Below, piece after piece: positions 42,046 through 51,670 of a stretch of DNA of 64,000 nucleotides (position 1 is its first letter; each line of letters begins with the position of its first letter). The notes beneath the pieces were generated by a model. The model saw only the letters and a list, made by a program, of their open reading frames with translations. It had not been told where the DNA came from and made no database searches. Made by a program: the position numbers and the translations under genes. The stretch comes from Lactobacillus psittaci DSM 15354 (GTDB lineage: Bacteria > Bacillota > Bacilli > Lactobacillales > Lactobacillaceae). The stretch lies in contig NZ_AUEI01000008.1 of the NCBI RefSeq assembly GCF_000425905.1, forward strand, positions 35,837-99,836, given 5' to 3'.

Positions 42046-42846
42046 ATGAATCCTGCTAAATTTAGAAATATTTCACTAGGACTAAGATCAATTAAAATTG
42101 TGGCTAATAATGAATGGCGCGCTTTTGTCCATAATAAGGGCCTTCTTTTATCAATGTTTATGCAACCACTGATTACTTATGGCTTATTGGTAATGGCCTT
42201 AAATGAAAATTTAAATGCAGTTCATTATGCTGGTTTTACTCTGCCATATAAGCAATATGCACTAACTGGGGTCTTAACCTTCTTTATGACGACGCAAATG
42301 TCACAGGCGATGTATCGGGCAACAGTTGATAAAGAGTATGGTTTACTGGCAATTAAATTTACTAATGGGGTACAACCTTGGCATTATCTTGCTGGGATGA
42401 GCTTTTTCCCTATTATTGGTCTGCTATTTCAAAGTGCAATTTTAATTGTTTTAGGGCTATTAACTGGTGGTGTTTATAATTTATGGTACTTACTTTTATC
42501 ACTCCTAGTTTTAATTGTTTCGCTTGAATTTTGGTCAACTCTAGGCATTATTTTAAGTACTAGAATTTCATCATATGAGCAACGTGATGTGGTAATGACT
42601 TTAATTTTTTCACCAATTTCATATGCAGCACCAACCTTGTATGTTTTTAGTGATAATTCCCCACTTATTATCAAGATTTTGTCAGCAATTAATCCCTTAA
42701 CTTATCAATTGAAGGCATTAAGAGCAGTGGCTTTTGGTAGCTTTAATTTGGTAGAAATTGCAAGTGCAATATTAATTTCAATTGCTATGATTGTTTTGGC
42801 TCAAGTTATTTTGAAACGGATGCCATTGAGTTTAGCTGAGAGATAA
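42046..42846 (+). CDS. ABC-2 type permease
   Basis: 266-residue membrane protein with six helices and the ABC-2 form; its ATG directly follows the stop of the ATPase gene. NEWRAFVHNKGLLLSMF at the N-terminus is the typical amphipathic interface helix. SAINPLTYQLKALR near residue 223 is the conserved ABC-2 signature region (NP-x-x-Y). Forms an exporter with the preceding ATPase; no adjacent regulator. Confidence 0.87.
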   Translation: MNPAKFRNISLGLRSIKIVANNEWRAFVHNKGLLLSMFMQPLITYGLLVMALNENLNAVHYAGFTLPYKQYALTGVLTFFMTTQMSQAMYRATVDKEYGLLAIKFTNGVQPWHYLAGMSFFPIIGLLFQSAILIVLGLLTGGVYNLWYLLLSLLVLIVSLEFWSTLGIILSTRISSYEQRDVVMTLIFSPISYAAPTLYVFSDNSPLIIKILSAINPLTYQLKALRAVAFGSFNLVEIASAILISIAMIVLAQVILKRMPLSLAER

Positions 42847-42848
42847 AT

Positions 42849-42875
42849 AAAAAGGACGCTTAGGCGTCCTTTTTT
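42849..42875. terminator. Bidirectional terminator with the MFS stop codon in its loop
   Basis: Stem AAAAAGGACGC / GCGTCCTTTTT around TTAG. The stop codon (42860-42862) of the minus-strand MFS gene is in the loop, and its last codons (KKDA) form one arm. Confidence 0.88.
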
Positions 42876-44044
42876 GTTAGGTTATTGAAAATAATAAAGT
42901 TGATAAGAGCTAATATGATTAAACTAGCCAAAATTAAAAGCAAAGTTGGCATTTTAACAAAGTTAAGTAAAACGGCCCCGAATAAAGCAGCTAAAGCTCT
43001 CCCGGCACTAGTTCCAGCTAAAACTAATCCTTGATAGCGACCAGCTTGACTTTTAGGAGCATGCATATGAACATAAGCACTTACTGCTGGGAAGGCTAAA
43101 GCTTCACCACAAGTTAAAATAAACATTGCGAGTAAGTAATGCCAGTAACTATTAGCTCCAATTAAGATTAGAAAAGAACTAGCAAAGAGTGCAAAACCGA
43201 GGTATAAGCGACTATTGATTCTTTTACTTAAAAAGTCATCAAAGTAGGTTAAAATCGGTTGAGAAATTGCAATTAAGGCAGAGTTCAATGTCCAACAAAA
43301 ACTATATTGGGCTGTTGTAATTCCGTTATTTAACATATGAACAGATAAGTTAGAATCCCATTGTTCATATGCTAACCAGCAAAAGAACATACAGCAGATT
43401 AAGCTTAGAATAACCCAGAAGCTCCTTTGTACACCAACCGTCATGCTTTTTTGTTCAATATCTTGAACTAGGTTATGCTGGTCTAACTTTTTAAAGCAGG
43501 CTAAGATTAAGAAAATGAAAACTGCAAAAAAGCCAAAGGCAGAAATAAACCAGGCACGAGGGCCATAAATAGTTACAAGCCCAACTAAAAGTGAACCTAC
43601 AACGAGTCCTAAATTACGAGTCATGTAAAGTAGATTGAAAAAGTAAGATGATGCATGACTTTTCATAGTCGTAGCAATTGAATTAATTGCAGTAGTAACA
43701 ATTCCATCACCAATGCCGTAAACGACCAAAAAAATTGGATAAAAGGGCCAAGCTGGAATTAAAAACATCGCTAGGGTACAAAAACTGGTAATAAATGCCC
43801 CTAAAATAATTGTTTTAAAGGGTGTAATTCGATCAAAAATCCAGCCACCAATTTCATTACCTAAAAGCGTTGTTCCATAATATAAAAGTAAAATAATTGC
43901 TGCAACAGTCAAGGTTTGATGGAGATATTGGTGCATATAAATAGTAGTTAAGGGCCAAATAAAGCTAATCCCAATATTATAAATAAGTGAACCGAGTAAT
44001 AAGAGCGGTGTCTTAACAGGATTTTGATTAATTTTTGAATCCAT
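42860..44044 (-). CDS. MFS transporter, tandem copy 2
   Basis: 394 residues, about 12 helices. The N-terminus LLLGSLIYNIGISFIWPLT (about 15-33) and GGWIFDRITPF (about 66-76) match the preceding gene nearly residue by residue, so the two arose by duplication. The family is DHA1-like (YfmO/multidrug type). It starts one base after the preceding gene ends, in one operon. Substrate unknown; MFS pairs like this could also form heteromers (speculative). Confidence 0.86.
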   Translation of the reverse strand: MDSKINQNPVKTPLLLLGSLIYNIGISFIWPLTTIYMHQYLHQTLTVAAIILLLYYGTTLLGNEIGGWIFDRITPFKTIILGAFITSFCTLAMFLIPAWPFYPIFLVVYGIGDGIVTTAINSIATTMKSHASSYFFNLLYMTRNLGLVVGSLLVGLVTIYGPRAWFISAFGFFAVFIFLILACFKKLDQHNLVQDIEQKSMTVGVQRSFWVILSLICCMFFCWLAYEQWDSNLSVHMLNNGITTAQYSFCWTLNSALIAISQPILTYFDDFLSKRINSRLYLGFALFASSFLILIGANSYWHYLLAMFILTCGEALAFPAVSAYVHMHAPKSQAGRYQGLVLAGTSAGRALAALFGAVLLNFVKMPTLLLILASLIILALINFIIFNNLTKKDA

Positions 44045-45232
44045 CTAATCTTCCTTTACTTTTAGTTGATCTGTAATAGCGAAAATTGTAATTGCAATGA
44101 TAATGATTGTTGTACAAAAAATAAATAGTGCTTGGTAACTTAAGTTTTCAATTAATAAGGCTCCAACTAAGGGCCCAATTGCTCGACCGGCTGAAGTTAC
44201 TGATTGAACGAATCCTTGATAGCGACCTTTTTCTGAATCGATGGCACGTTGGTTGACATAAGTTGAAACTGCAGGTAGTGAAAATACTTCACCAATAGTT
44301 AAAGTGGCCATAGCTAGAGCAAAGGATAGCCATTGTTGGCTGATAAGTAATAGTAAAAAGCCAATCGCAAATAAGGCTGTGCCCCAGCACAGACGTGCGG
44401 ACAAATGATCTGTTAAGAAGTTATCAAAATGAGTTAAAATTGGTTGAAAAATTACAATCAAAATCGCATTTAAAGTCCACAAGATTGAATATTGCTGTAC
44501 TTTCATACCCAAACTTAACATATAAGTTGAAATATTAGAGTTCCACTGTTCATAAGCAATCCAAACACATAAGACGCAGAGCATTAACGCAAAAATTTGG
44601 ATTAAATGCGCCTTGGCCATCTTTTCTTTATTTGAAGATTGTCGAATATTAGTATGATGGGCAAGTCTAGCTGCATTTAAGTTACGGTAAGTAGCAAGAA
44701 TGATAATTTCAAATAGCAGAAACATCAGAAAGGCTAGCATGAAAAGGTAGTCAATCCCTAAAGGCAAAATAAAACCGACAATTAAAGAGCCGAAGACTAG
44801 ACCTAAATTTTGAGTGAAATAAAGGGCATTAAAAACATAACTAGGATTGCGAGAGCGCATCAAAGTCGCAATCGAATTCAGATTAGTTACAACAATTCCA
44901 TTGCCAATCCCTAGAGTTAATAGGAAAATTGCATAATATGGCCAGCCGTTTAAAAAAATTAAGCAAAAAGTTGAAGCCATTGCGATGAAAACACCAGTGG
45001 CAATGGTTTGGAAGGGATGCCAACGATCAAACAATTGCCCTCCAAATAAATTACCTAATAAAGTAAAAGCAGAGTTTAAGAATAGCACAATCCCTGCCAT
45101 CGTTAAAGATTCATGCAAGTTTTTGGTTAAATAAATAGTAGTTAAGGGCCAAATAAAACTAATTCCAGTATTGGCGATTAAGCTTCCTAAGAGTAAATAT
45201 TGCAATTTAACAGGATCAATTCGTTTTTTCAA
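44045..45232 (-). CDS. MFS transporter, tandem copy 1
   Basis: 395 residues, about 12 helices; paralog of the gene that follows. LLLGSLIANTGISFIWPLT (about 11-29), GGQLFDRWHPF (about 64), and a conserved RAIGPLVGALL motif near 350. GAGGTGAG lies upstream of the ATG. The pair shows roughly even divergence across the whole length, with no truncation in either. Confidence 0.86.
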   Translation of the reverse strand: MKKRIDPVKLQYLLLGSLIANTGISFIWPLTTIYLTKNLHESLTMAGIVLFLNSAFTLLGNLFGGQLFDRWHPFQTIATGVFIAMASTFCLIFLNGWPYYAIFLLTLGIGNGIVVTNLNSIATLMRSRNPSYVFNALYFTQNLGLVFGSLIVGFILPLGIDYLFMLAFLMFLLFEIIILATYRNLNAARLAHHTNIRQSSNKEKMAKAHLIQIFALMLCVLCVWIAYEQWNSNISTYMLSLGMKVQQYSILWTLNAILIVIFQPILTHFDNFLTDHLSARLCWGTALFAIGFLLLLISQQWLSFALAMATLTIGEVFSLPAVSTYVNQRAIDSEKGRYQGFVQSVTSAGRAIGPLVGALLIENLSYQALFIFCTTIIIIAITIFAITDQLKVKED

Positions 45233-45271
45233 AAGCTCACCTCATTTATAAGTAATCATTACAATTCCATA

Positions 45272-45297
45272 AAAAAAACTGTCGCTAAAGGCAGTTT
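45272..45297 (-). terminator. Terminator after the 75-residue gene
   Basis: Stem AACTGTC / GGCAGTT with loop, followed by eight T residues on the minus strand. It touches the stop codon of the 45296-45523 gene and separates it from the MFS pair. Confidence 0.65.
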
Positions 45298-45523
45298 AAT
45301 CATTTATCCAAGGTCCATAGTTACTTTGGAATAAGTCATTGATAAGTTTAGTATCAGGTTCATTATTTCTTTTCGCCTGACGAACTTCTTTAGAACTAAG
45401 CTTATTAACAATATAATATTTTAATGCTTTATTAGTTAAAGAGTTGAAGTCTAGATGCATCTTATCGCAATAAGTTGATACTAAGCGCTCAATTTCAGGG
45501 TCTAATTCTATCTTCTTCGTCAT
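45296..45523 (-). CDS. Small hypothetical protein (75 aa), possible ribbon-helix-helix type
   Basis: Acidic/basic mixed peptide: TKKIELDPEIERLVSTYC with a possible strand then helices, and LTNKALKYYIVNKLSSKEV, and a conserved-looking C-terminus (FQSNYGPWIND). The N-terminal part is compatible with a MetJ/Arc-like fold, but there is no clear match. AGGGGAGTGG precedes the ATG. Alone, with its own terminator. Confidence 0.55.
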   Translation of the reverse strand: MTKKIELDPEIERLVSTYCDKMHLDFNSLTNKALKYYIVNKLSSKEVRQAKRNNEPDTKLINDLFQSNYGPWIND

Positions 45524-45632
45524 AAAGCTCCACTCCCCTTTTTATTTTTATTATAACATCAATTGTTTTAACCTGCCTTATAGCAGGAGTAATGATAAAA
45601 TTATTGTATAAAAACTAGGAGTGGATATATAA

Positions 45633-47018
45633 ATGGAACAAAAACTAGTAAAGCTTCTTTTAAGGATGCGTGAGCGTGTCTTTTTTAGAGCAGCTCAAAG
45701 AACATTTGCGATGATTATGCCTTTTGCTTTGATTGGGGCATTTTTTCAGATGTTCTCAAAAATTTTGCTAAGTCATGATAGTTTATTTTTCAACATTTTA
45801 AACTTAGGAAAAGTATTCCCAAGAGCCTTTTTCCAGGTAGCTCGGTTTGCTAGTAATGGAGTAATTTTTGCTATTTTTAGCCTTTTTGGCGTTTATGCTG
45901 CATATTTTATGGCTCTTTATACTGCCAGAATTTATAACAAAGATTCAAAACTTGCAGGTATTACTGCGATTATCGCAATCTTTTTCATAAGAAATCCAGG
46001 TGTGAATAATGAATTCGGTACGATTAATTTGCAGTTATTGTCTATAAAAAGAATGTTTGTCACGCTGTTAATAGGTTATTTGGTAGGGCAAGTTTATCAT
46101 TTCTTAGGTCAAGACCACACTCAAAAACGAATGGAACACGTATCTGATATCAAGGAACGTGCTTTTGCTGCAATTAAGCCAATTACCGCTTCTTTATTAA
46201 TGGCGATAATAGTAGCAATTTTAATTTATATTTTACAGGTTAAAATCTTTAATTCTAATATTGTCACTATTTTGGCGGATAAGCTTATTACAAGTAATAA
46301 CTTATTGATTAATGTCCCTTTAGTTTTATTAGCAATTTTTTTGCATTGGTTAGGGATTGGAACGCCACTAGAATTAGCGATGTCAGGCCAAAATGGTGGC
46401 GCTGCAACAGCTAATTTTAACTATGCCTTGACTCATGGCTCTAGCTGGAATGTGCCATTTAAGTATTTAGGTTCCAACTTAGTGCAATCATATGGCACTT
46501 TGTCTGGCGCAGCTTTTACCGTTAGTTTGATTATTGCAGTATTGCTATTAGATAAAAGTCGTCAAAATAAGTTAATTGCAAAAGCTTCAATTTTTCCTGC
46601 CCTTTTTGGAGCTTTCAATGGATTTTGGGTAGCCTTTCCAATTTATTTGAATCCACTTTTAGTCTTGCCAGTTTTAGTTATTCCTTTAGTTAATATTGTA
46701 ATTTCATCATTAGCAATTGCCTTACATTTAATTCCAGTTAGCGTTTATCCAGTCTTAGCTGGAACGCCAGGAGTATTAATTCCATATATTGGAACTAACG
46801 GTTCATGGCAGGCTTTGGTAATGACGATTGCCTTAGTAGTATTAGATATTTATATTGTTATGCCTTTTTATAAAATAAATATGAATGTGCAAAAGCGGAT
46901 TGCTGAAATTGATACCTTACAAGATAGCCGGGTAATCAGCTTTAAGGGACGGAAAAAGATTATCAAAGAGGAGCTAGGTAATAATGAAAAAACTCATGCC
47001 CAAAAAGCTACTAAATAA
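45633..47018 (+). CDS. PTS EIIC-like permease, lactose/cellobiose family, orphan
   Basis: 461 residues with about ten helices, of the CelB-type EIIC family. RTFAMIMPFALIGAFFQMFSK at 23-43 and the substrate-loop region GTPLELAMSGQNGGAATANFNYA (split across about 249-271) replace the usual cellobiose-type motif NPTPENLA-like region. No EIIA or EIIB domain is fused or adjacent, so transport would need subunits from another operon. Its last 35 bases overlap the next gene, an extracellular hydrolase, so the two likely act together. Confidence 0.8.
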   Translation: MEQKLVKLLLRMRERVFFRAAQRTFAMIMPFALIGAFFQMFSKILLSHDSLFFNILNLGKVFPRAFFQVARFASNGVIFAIFSLFGVYAAYFMALYTARIYNKDSKLAGITAIIAIFFIRNPGVNNEFGTINLQLLSIKRMFVTLLIGYLVGQVYHFLGQDHTQKRMEHVSDIKERAFAAIKPITASLLMAIIVAILIYILQVKIFNSNIVTILADKLITSNNLLINVPLVLLAIFLHWLGIGTPLELAMSGQNGGAATANFNYALTHGSSWNVPFKYLGSNLVQSYGTLSGAAFTVSLIIAVLLLDKSRQNKLIAKASIFPALFGAFNGFWVAFPIYLNPLLVLPVLVIPLVNIVISSLAIALHLIPVSVYPVLAGTPGVLIPYIGTNGSWQALVMTIALVVLDIYIVMPFYKINMNVQKRIAEIDTLQDSRVISFKGRKKIIKEELGNNEKTHAQKATK

Positions 47019-47865
47019 AGATTATTGCTGGATATTGGCTGCTCTAGTAGTGGTTATAGCGACGGCAATTCCAACTATTATATGGATGAATTCATCTAAT
47101 AAAGCTCGTGCTCAGCGCCATAATTCTCAACTTTCGCCTGTAATTATGGTTCCAGGATCTAGCGCTACAACAGAACGCTTTAATCAATTAGTTAAATTAC
47201 TAAATCAAAAAACCGATCGTAAGCATAGTTTGCTAAAAGTAAATGTTGGTACGGATGGAAGTCTGACATATTCTGGTTCTATCAGCAAGCAAGATCAAGA
47301 GCCAATTATTGTAGTGGGATTTAAAAATAATCATGATGGCTATAGCAATATCAAAAAGCAAGCTAAATGGCTGAATATAGCCTTTAACGCCTTATCAAAG
47401 CAATACAAGTTTAATAATTTTAAGGCATTTGGACATTCCAATGGAGGCCTTATTTGGACTTATTGGTTAGAGCACTACTATAGTGAGTATGCAAGTATTA
47501 TAAAAGTTAAAGTCTTGATGACTTTAGGTAGTCCATATAACTTTAGTGAAAGTAACATCAAAAATAAAACGCAAATGTTAACAGACTTTATCAAATATAA
47601 GTCTAAGATTCCTAGAAGCTTAACGGTTTATTCAATTTCTGGTGGAGAAAATTATGAATCAGATGGCTTGGTACCTGAAAATAGCGTGGAAGCAGCTAAG
47701 TATGTTTTCCAAAAACAAGTTGCTCATTTTACGGCTATGACAGTTACAGGACTTGACGCACAGCATTCAAGTTTGCCACAAAATAAGCAAGTAGTTGAAC
47801 TGATTAAGCAATACGTCCTCCAAAAGGATAATCAGAATCGGAGAATGATTAGAAAAAACAGATAG
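46984..47865 (+). CDS. Membrane-anchored alpha/beta hydrolase (DUF915-like)
   Basis: 293 residues with one N-terminal helix (about 14-35), then an extracellular alpha/beta hydrolase. Features: IMVPGSSATTERFNQL near 55 (oxyanion region), nucleophile elbow GHSNG (about 149-153), Asp-containing ESDGLVP near 227 and catalytic His in DAQHSSL near 260. This matches the DUF915 group common in lactobacilli, annotated as cell-surface hydrolases. Translationally coupled to the EIIC gene by a 35-base overlap. Confidence 0.83.
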   Translation: MKKLMPKKLLNKDYCWILAALVVVIATAIPTIIWMNSSNKARAQRHNSQLSPVIMVPGSSATTERFNQLVKLLNQKTDRKHSLLKVNVGTDGSLTYSGSISKQDQEPIIVVGFKNNHDGYSNIKKQAKWLNIAFNALSKQYKFNNFKAFGHSNGGLIWTYWLEHYYSEYASIIKVKVLMTLGSPYNFSESNIKNKTQMLTDFIKYKSKIPRSLTVYSISGGENYESDGLVPENSVEAAKYVFQKQVAHFTAMTVTGLDAQHSSLPQNKQVVELIKQYVLQKDNQNRRMIRKNR

Positions 47866-47876
47866 TTTGTGAAGCT

Positions 47877-47904
47877 AAAAAGATGGCTAAATAGCCATCT
47901 TTTT
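47877..47904 (+). terminator. Terminator after the hydrolase gene
   Basis: Stem AAAAGATGGCTA / TAGCCATCTTTT with T run. Confidence 0.87.
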
Positions 47905-47953
47905 TATTTATTCACAAGAGCCAAAAAAATGTGGAAAAAGTTAAGCATTTATC

Positions 47954-48023
47954 TTGCACCTTGTGGAAAAGATGCTATACTAAAGATGATTAAAGATTAG
48001 CACTCGATGAGTTAGAGTGCTAA
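47954..48023 (+). promoter_or_regulatory. clpL promoter with CIRCE operator
   Basis: TTGCAC (47954-47959), 16 bases, TATACT (47976-47981, with upstream TG-C). It is followed by a perfect CIRCE element, TTAGCACTC-N9-GAGTGCTAA (47997-48023), the HrcA binding site, at the start of transcription. This predicts heat-shock induction by HrcA release. Confidence 0.93.
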
Positions 48024-48066
48024 TAGTTAATCGAAAAGTTAATATTCATAAGGGGTGTAGAGATAT

Positions 48067-50091
48067 ATGACATACTTTGACAACGATTTTGACAACTTAT
48101 TTAACGAATTAAATGATTCATTCTTTAAAGATGGTAACAATGTAAAACGTTACTATTTCTCAAATGGCTCTAGTAACCCTCAAACAATTCAAGAAGTTAA
48201 ACAACCTAAGCAAAAAGAAAAATTAGGTATAGATTTAGTAAAAGAAGCCAAAAATAATAAATTTGACCCAGTAATTGGTCGTGATACTGAAATTGATAAT
48301 GTAATTGAAATATTGAGTAGACGTAAGAAGAATAATCCTGTTTTGACAGGACCTGCTGGTGTTGGTAAGACTTCAATTGTTGAAGGCTTAGCTGAAAGAA
48401 TTGCCAATGGACAAGTTCCAGAAAAATTACGTCATGCTCACATTTATGCAATTAATATCAACGACTTGGTTGCTGGTACAAGTTTGCGTGGGGCCTTTGA
48501 AGAAAAGTTAAAAAAGATTATTGATCAAGCTACTAAAGATTCAAATACAATCTTATTCATTGATGAACTTCATAATATTGTAGGTGCTGGTTCAACTAAC
48601 TCTGAAAACAATTCAGGGGATGCTGCTAACATCTTAAAGCCAGCTTTGGCAAATGGCTCTTTGAAATTGATTGGTGCTACTACGACAGAAGAATTCCGTC
48701 AAATTGAAAAAGATCCAGCTTTGAGTAGAAGATTTCAAGAAGTAAGCGTGGCTGAACCTACAACTGAAATGGCTATTAAGATTTTGCAGGGCTTGAAGAA
48801 AAAGTATGAAGACTTTCACCATGTAAAATATGATAATGATAGTATTCGTTTGGCAGTTGAACTTTCACAAAGATATATTCAAGGTCGCTACTTACCTGAT
48901 AAGGCAATTGACTTACTTGATGAAGCTGGTGCTAAAAAGAGTTTAGGCCTTGATTTGAGTGATGAAGCTAGTCTTAAGAAGGAAATTAAACATACTGAAG
49001 CTTTAATGAAAGAAGCTGCGAAGGCAGAAGATTTCGATAAGGCTGGCGAGTATAAGACTAAGATTAAGGATTTGAAAGCTAAACTTGAAAATAGCAATAG
49101 TGAAACTAGCGTTGAAGTAACTGGGAAGGATATCTATGCTTTAATTGAGGCTAAAACTAAAATTCCTATGAGTGAATTGCACGAAGGTGAAGCTAAGAAG
49201 AATTTAGACTTAGCTAATAAATTAAAGCGTGTAGTAATTGACCAAGATCAAGCAATTGAAACAATTTGTGATGCAATTTCAAGAAAGCAAATCTTTAAAG
49301 ATACTAACCGCCCAACAGGCTCATTCTTACTTACTGGCCCAACTGGTGTTGGTAAAACTGAACTTGCAAAGCAATTAGCTAAAGAATTATTTGGTTCAAG
49401 TGATAAGTTAATTCGCCTTGATATGAGTGAATACCAAGACCAAATGGCAGTTAATAAGTTGATAGGCTCAGCTCCTGGCTACGTTGGCTATGGCGAAGGT
49501 GGTCAATTGACTGAAAGAGTTCGTCACAATCCATATAGCTTGATTTTGCTTGATGAAATTGAAAAAGCTAACCCACAAGTCTTTAACGCATTATTACAAA
49601 TCTTAGATGATGGTCGTTTGACTGATGCTCAAGGCAGAACGGTTTCATTCAAGGATACAATTATTATTATGACTTCCAATGCTGGCTTTTCAGATAAGGT
49701 CTTGAAAGATGGTAAAGTTGATCATGATAGTTTGATTAAGGCTTTGGAACTATACTTCAGACCAGAATTCTTGAACAGATTAGATGCAATTGTACCATTT
49801 AACCATTTGAGTGAAGCTGATATGAGTAAGATTTGTGACTTGTACTTGCGTAAGATTGTCAATGTTCTGGCAAAGCGTAATGTTAGAGTTGAAATCAGTG
49901 ATGAAGCCAAGGCTTTACTTGCTAAGGCTGGATATGACAAGAAGTTTGGTGCTCGTCCACTTAGAAGGGTTATGGAACAAAAACTTGAAACACCAATTGC
50001 TAAATTAATTATGAATCATCCAGATACTAAGAGCGTAAGCTTTGCTGTAGCTGATGGCAAGCTTACATTAAATGGTGAGCAGGTTGCTTAG
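48067..50091 (+). CDS. clpL: ClpL-type AAA+ chaperone/ATPase
   Basis: 674-residue Hsp100 with two ATPase modules and no N-terminal zinc finger, therefore ClpL rather than ClpE. Module 1: GPAGVGKTS (about 98-106) and LFIDELHNIVG; a UVR-like middle domain (about 305-345, EAAKAEDFDKAGEYKTKI); module 2: GPTGVGKTE (about 426) and LILLDEIEKA. It lacks the ClpP-binding IGF-type loop that I could recognise, consistent with an independent disaggregase. Confers heat and acid tolerance in lactobacilli. Control by CIRCE is directly visible. AAGGGGTG ribosome site. Confidence 0.92.
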   Translation: MTYFDNDFDNLFNELNDSFFKDGNNVKRYYFSNGSSNPQTIQEVKQPKQKEKLGIDLVKEAKNNKFDPVIGRDTEIDNVIEILSRRKKNNPVLTGPAGVGKTSIVEGLAERIANGQVPEKLRHAHIYAININDLVAGTSLRGAFEEKLKKIIDQATKDSNTILFIDELHNIVGAGSTNSENNSGDAANILKPALANGSLKLIGATTTEEFRQIEKDPALSRRFQEVSVAEPTTEMAIKILQGLKKKYEDFHHVKYDNDSIRLAVELSQRYIQGRYLPDKAIDLLDEAGAKKSLGLDLSDEASLKKEIKHTEALMKEAAKAEDFDKAGEYKTKIKDLKAKLENSNSETSVEVTGKDIYALIEAKTKIPMSELHEGEAKKNLDLANKLKRVVIDQDQAIETICDAISRKQIFKDTNRPTGSFLLTGPTGVGKTELAKQLAKELFGSSDKLIRLDMSEYQDQMAVNKLIGSAPGYVGYGEGGQLTERVRHNPYSLILLDEIEKANPQVFNALLQILDDGRLTDAQGRTVSFKDTIIIMTSNAGFSDKVLKDGKVDHDSLIKALELYFRPEFLNRLDAIVPFNHLSEADMSKICDLYLRKIVNVLAKRNVRVEISDEAKALLAKAGYDKKFGARPLRRVMEQKLETPIAKLIMNHPDTKSVSFAVADGKLTLNGEQVA

Positions 50092-50110
50092 TTAAGAAGT
50101 GAATAAATTT

Positions 50111-50142
50111 AAAAAGGCTATTTCCCAGGAAATAGTCTTTTT
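50111..50142 (+). terminator. clpL terminator
   Basis: Stem AAAAAGGCTATTTCC / GGAAATAGTCTTTTT. Confidence 0.88.
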
Positions 50143-50202
50143 ATTTTGTGAAAAAATAAAGTAAGAGTAAACTGGATTTAAGAAAGTTAAGTAGGTGAAG
50201 AT

Positions 50203-50853
50203 ATGGATATAGAAAACATCAAGCGTTTTACTCATAAGTATTTAGATGATGACGTAACTGGTCATGATTTTTATCATGGTCAAAGAGTTGCAAATCTTGC
50301 TCAAAAGTTATTTAAGCAAGATTTTAAAAAGGCAGACTCAAGGCAACTAGATTTGATTGCAGTGATGGGATATTTGCACGATACAATAGATGAAAAAGTA
50401 ATTACTAATCCTGAACAAGTTAAGGCAGAAATGAAGCAAATGCTAGTAGCTGAAGGCTTAAGACCTGATGAAATCTCAAGCATTTTATTTGTCTTAGAAC
50501 ATATGTCATTTTCTAAAAATATTGAGCAACATTATCAATTGCCGTTAATCGGTCAATATGTTCAAGATGCAGATCGTCTTGAAGCCCTTGGAGCAATAGG
50601 GATTGCCCGAGCTTTTAGTTATGGTGCAAGTCACAAGCAAAAAATGTATGATCCTGAAATTAAACCAATTGATTTGCAAAGTCATGACCAATATCGACAA
50701 CATAAATCTACTACTATTAATCATTTCTATGAAAAGTTGTTTAATTTAGAAAAGCAAATGAATACACCTGCCGGTAAAAAAATTGCCCAAGAGCGAACAG
50801 CTTATATGAGAGATTTTATTGCTCGTTTTTTGGAAGAATGGAAGGGTATCTAA
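50203..50853 (+). CDS. HD-domain phosphohydrolase (YpgQ/YedJ-like)
   Basis: 216 residues. HD metal ligands are visible: GHDFYHGQRV His (about 21-26), GYLHDTID His-Asp (about 58-61), and QDADRLEALGAIGIARAF Asp (about 124). Relatives hydrolyse nucleotides (dNTP pyrophosphohydrolase YpgQ), but others have unknown substrates. AGGTGAAG before the ATG. It is between clpL and a glutamine amidotransferase, with no shared terminator downstream. Confidence 0.85.
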   Translation: MDIENIKRFTHKYLDDDVTGHDFYHGQRVANLAQKLFKQDFKKADSRQLDLIAVMGYLHDTIDEKVITNPEQVKAEMKQMLVAEGLRPDEISSILFVLEHMSFSKNIEQHYQLPLIGQYVQDADRLEALGAIGIARAFSYGASHKQKMYDPEIKPIDLQSHDQYRQHKSTTINHFYEKLFNLEKQMNTPAGKKIAQERTAYMRDFIARFLEEWKGI

Positions 50854-50932
50854 ATCTTTTTATTGTACATTTTTTGATAAAAATCTTATAATCTATTTTA
50901 TTACGAACTAAAAGTAAGCGGGAGGACAAGCT

Positions 50933-51670
50933 ATGACGAAACCAATTATTGGAATATCAGGTTCAGAATTAATTGATCAAGGTGGCATGTTTCCTGGCTA
51001 CCGGCGTAGTTATGTTAATGAAGACTATGTTGACTCTGTCATTAAAAATGGAGGGGTTCCCTTTATTATTCCGTTTTCTGAAGATGATGAAGTAATAAAA
51101 AGTCAACTTGATCATGTACAAGCCTTGATTTTATCTGGTGGTCATGACGTAGACCCTAATTTGTACGGAGAAGAACCACTTCCTAAATTAGGTGAGATTT
51201 GGCCTGCAAGAGATCATTTCGATATGTTATTACTTAAGGCCGCTGAAGAAAAGGGAATTCCAGTTTTAGGTATCTGTCGTGGATTTCAAATAATCAATGT
51301 TTTTCATGGTGGTTCACTTTACCAGGATATTTCATATCGCAACCAAACTACTTTGAAACATGATCAAGGTCATACTCCTAGTTTGCCAACTCATGGAGTA
51401 ACTGTAAAAAGAGACAGTAAGTTATTTGAAATTTTAGGACATCAAGCAATTAGAGTTAACTCTTTCCACCATCTTTTGGCTAAAACTTTAGGTGAAGGCT
51501 TAATTGCCAATGCTAAAGCCAGTGACGATGTGGTTGAAGGTCTTGAAAGTGAAAATGGACTAGTTATAGGAGTGCAGTGGCACCCTGAAATGCTTCATAA
51601 TAATCGACAAGTGGCATATCAGAATAATTTGTTTAAGTACATCATTGAAAAGGCGGTTAATAATGGATAA
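50933..51670 (+). CDS. Class I glutamine amidotransferase, gamma-glutamyl-GABA hydrolase (PuuD)-like
   Basis: 245 residues of the C26 peptidase fold. Catalytic Cys in LGICRGFQIIN (about 110) and His-Pro-Glu in VQWHPEM (about 218-222). The GGHDVDPNLYGEEP motif (about 71-84) identifies the PuuD-like branch, which cleaves gamma-glutamyl amides. It overlaps the following amino-acid permease by 8 bases, suggesting release and transport of one amino acid or amine. Confidence 0.87.
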   Translation: MTKPIIGISGSELIDQGGMFPGYRRSYVNEDYVDSVIKNGGVPFIIPFSEDDEVIKSQLDHVQALILSGGHDVDPNLYGEEPLPKLGEIWPARDHFDMLLLKAAEEKGIPVLGICRGFQIINVFHGGSLYQDISYRNQTTLKHDQGHTPSLPTHGVTVKRDSKLFEILGHQAIRVNSFHHLLAKTLGEGLIANAKASDDVVEGLESENGLVIGVQWHPEMLHNNRQVAYQNNLFKYIIEKAVNNG

